From assembly GCA_947040475.1 (NCBI GenBank), contig CAMRBT010000088.1:1-6326 (forward strand): DNA of 6,326 bases. Direction: 5' to 3'. The notes beneath the pieces were generated by a model. The model worked only from the letters and a program-made list of their open reading frames with translations. It had not been told where the DNA came from and did not search any database. Both the position numbers and the translations under genes were made by a program. Positions within the stretch are counted from its first letter, which is position 1. Each line of letters opens with the position of its first letter. The stretch is from an uncultured Brevinema sp. (GTDB lineage: Bacteria > Spirochaetota > Brevinematia > Brevinematales > Brevinemataceae). This document shows positions 5,161 to 6,326 of this stretch, piece by piece.

Positions 5161-6078
5161 ATGAGTAACACTGATCAACACTGGATTATAGCAGCATTGT
5201 ATCAATTCAAAACTTTAGATAATTTAGAAAACCGTAAACAAGAGCTTTTGGATCTTTGTAAAACTAATAATATCCTCGGAACTTTAATCATTGGTGAAGA
5301 AGGGATTAATGGTACTATTGCTGGAGACAGAAAGGGTATAGATACTATTAAAGCGTTTTTACAAAATTGGGGATTTAACGACCTAGAATATAAGGAATCC
5401 TCCTCCCCAAAAGATAAAGCTGTTTTTTATAGAATGAAAGTAAAAATTAAAAAAGAAATCGTAACCATGCGTATCGATAATATGAAGCCAAACGAACACA
5501 GAGCTAATTATTTATCTCCTAGAGAGTGGCATGAACTTATTAAAAATCCTGATGTGATTATTTTGGATACTCGTAATGATTATGAATTTCATATAGGTAC
5601 TTTCCGCAATGCTATCAATCCTCAGCTCATTGCTTTCAAAGATTTTCCTGATTTTTGTGAGAAACATAGAGAAGAATGGAAAGACAAAATTATTGCTATG
5701 TTTTGTACTGGAGGAATACGTTGTGAAAAATCAACTTCCTTTGCTACTGTTACCAACTTAGGAAAAGAAGTTTATCACCTCAAAGGTGGTATTCTAAAAT
5801 ATTTAGAAGAGATCCCTCAAGAAGAGGGTTTATGGGATGGAGAATGTTTTGTTTTTGATTATCGTGTGAGTGTTGGATACAATTTAGTTCCTGGTGAATA
5901 TCAGCTTTGTTATACTTGTCGTATGCCCTTAACTAATGAAGAGCGTAAACTGCCTTCTTATTCTTACGGTTTACATTGTCATCATTGTCATGGCACATTA
6001 TCAGAACAACAGATCAAACGTTTTTCATCACGCCAAGAACAAATGAATTTAGGAGCCTGTACTTTTGGGCCTAACTAA
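5161..6078 (+). CDS. trhO: tRNA uridine-34 5-hydroxylase TrhO (UPF0176/YceA, rhodanese domain)
   Basis: The protein has 305 residues. The N-terminal acylphosphatase-like domain (about 8-95) carries the GEEGINGTIAG signature (45-55). The central rhodanese-like domain (about 115-220) carries the catalytic loop FCTGGIRCEKS with C182. A cysteine-rich C-terminus has C250-x-x-C253 and C273-x-x-C276, probably a zinc site. These features in this order define the YceA/YbfQ family, shown in E. coli and B. subtilis to carry out O2-dependent 5-hydroxylation of U34 in tRNA, the first step to mo5U or cmo5U wobble bases. It acts in the cytoplasm. The start is set by AAGGAG six bases before the ATG. It has its own promoter and terminator, so it appears monocistronic. 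All key residues are present and the gene looks intact. Confidence 0.95.
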   Translation: MSNTDQHWIIAALYQFKTLDNLENRKQELLDLCKTNNILGTLIIGEEGINGTIAGDRKGIDTIKAFLQNWGFNDLEYKESSSPKDKAVFYRMKVKIKKEIVTMRIDNMKPNEHRANYLSPREWHELIKNPDVIILDTRNDYEFHIGTFRNAINPQLIAFKDFPDFCEKHREEWKDKIIAMFCTGGIRCEKSTSFATVTNLGKEVYHLKGGILKYLEEIPQEEGLWDGECFVFDYRVSVGYNLVPGEYQLCYTCRMPLTNEERKLPSYSYGLHCHHCHGTLSEQQIKRFSSRQEQMNLGACTFGPN

Positions 6079-6107
6079 AAAGATCCCCTTCGGGGGATCT
6101 TTTTTTT
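6077..6107 (+). terminator. bidirectional terminator with UUCG tetraloop after trhO
   Basis: A perfect 12-bp stem (AAAAAGATCCCC at 6077-6088, GGGGATCTTTTT at 6093-6104) is closed by a TTCG loop, the very stable C(UUCG)G tetraloop, and followed by T to 6107. It overlaps the trhO stop codon. On the minus strand the same hairpin is followed by five U residues, so it can also end the convergent gene whose stop is at 6106-6108. Confidence 0.95.
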
Positions 6108-6324
6108 ATAACAACATTTCTAAAGGAATTTCCATAAGAATCATCTGAATGATTACAATAACAGTTGTTACAATAATCGATATCACCATAGCACTTAATA
6201 TACCTATGATAAATTTGTATTTTTCTAAATATTTAATAATATTAACTTTTTGTAATTCTTTTTCTTCACATATTCTACACATACACTGATCAGTAATTTT
6301 ATCCAAAATATTCTCTGTATCCAT
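6106..6324 (-). CDS. small membrane protein with N-terminal CxCxxC motif; start at window edge uncertain
   Basis: At least 72 residues. An N-terminal soluble part holds C14-M-C16-R-I-C19 followed by charged residues (20-37). A long hydrophobic stretch (38-64) could be one transmembrane helix of about 25 residues. The tail EIPLEMLL ends directly at the shared terminator. The ATG lies two bases from the window edge, so no ribosome-binding site can be seen, and the frame may extend further upstream. The cysteine cluster could bind a metal or be a remnant of a larger zinc ribbon; the family is not recognised. The shared convergent terminator and clean hydrophobic pattern argue that it is a real gene. 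Confidence 0.6.
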   Translation of the reverse strand: MDTENILDKITDQCMCRICEEKELQKVNIIKYLEKYKFIIGILSAMVISIIVTTVIVIIQMILMEIPLEMLL

Positions 6325-6326
6325 AT

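Overview
The window is AT-rich bacterial DNA (roughly one third G+C by eye) using the standard code (Trp is TGG; stops are TAA or TAG). Every gene start that can be judged has an AGGAG, AGGGG or GAGGG Shine-Dalgarno sequence 6-7 bases upstream. A probable beta-barrel protein with a signal peptide and a lipoprotein point to a cell with an outer membrane. A sialic-acid gene set suggests a host-associated lifestyle. A low-GC spirochaete such as Brevinema or Brachyspira would fit, but nothing here proves the taxon.

Left part (1-629, minus strand): the first 14 codons of a gene that runs off the window, then a small acidic lipoprotein gene with its own near-consensus promoter. A perfect 10-bp inverted repeat covers the -35 hexamer of that promoter.

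Centre (652-3693, minus strand): a compact three-gene operon read from right to left. It encodes an N-acetylneuraminate lyase-type aldolase (nanA), a YhcH/NanQ-family sialic acid anomerase (nanQ) and a sodium:solute symporter resembling SiaT. It starts at a promoter near 3690 and ends at a strong hairpin terminator at 652-685. The inferred pathway is Na+-driven uptake of sialic acid, anomer equilibration, then cleavage to N-acetylmannosamine and pyruvate. The later genes (nanK, nanE, nagA, nagB) are not in the window.

Divergent region (3644-4062): about 420 bp without a convincing gene. It holds the nan promoter, a candidate promoter for the opposite gene and several AT-rich dyads that look like operators.

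Right part (plus strand): a secreted, probably outer-membrane beta-barrel protein resembling DUF1207 proteins (4063-5064), transcribed divergently from the nan operon. Next is trhO (5161-6078), a tRNA U34 hydroxylase of the rhodanese superfamily, whose promoter is covered by an elaborate repeat (three TATTGTAT half-sites). It ends at a bidirectional terminator with a UUCG tetraloop. The terminator is shared with a convergent small membrane protein carrying a CxCxxC motif (6106-6324), whose start lies at the window edge.

No tRNA, rRNA, CRISPR array or insertion sequence was seen. The most interesting material is regulatory: the repeat architecture at trhO, the dyads between the nan operon and the barrel gene, and the unusual start region of the barrel gene.
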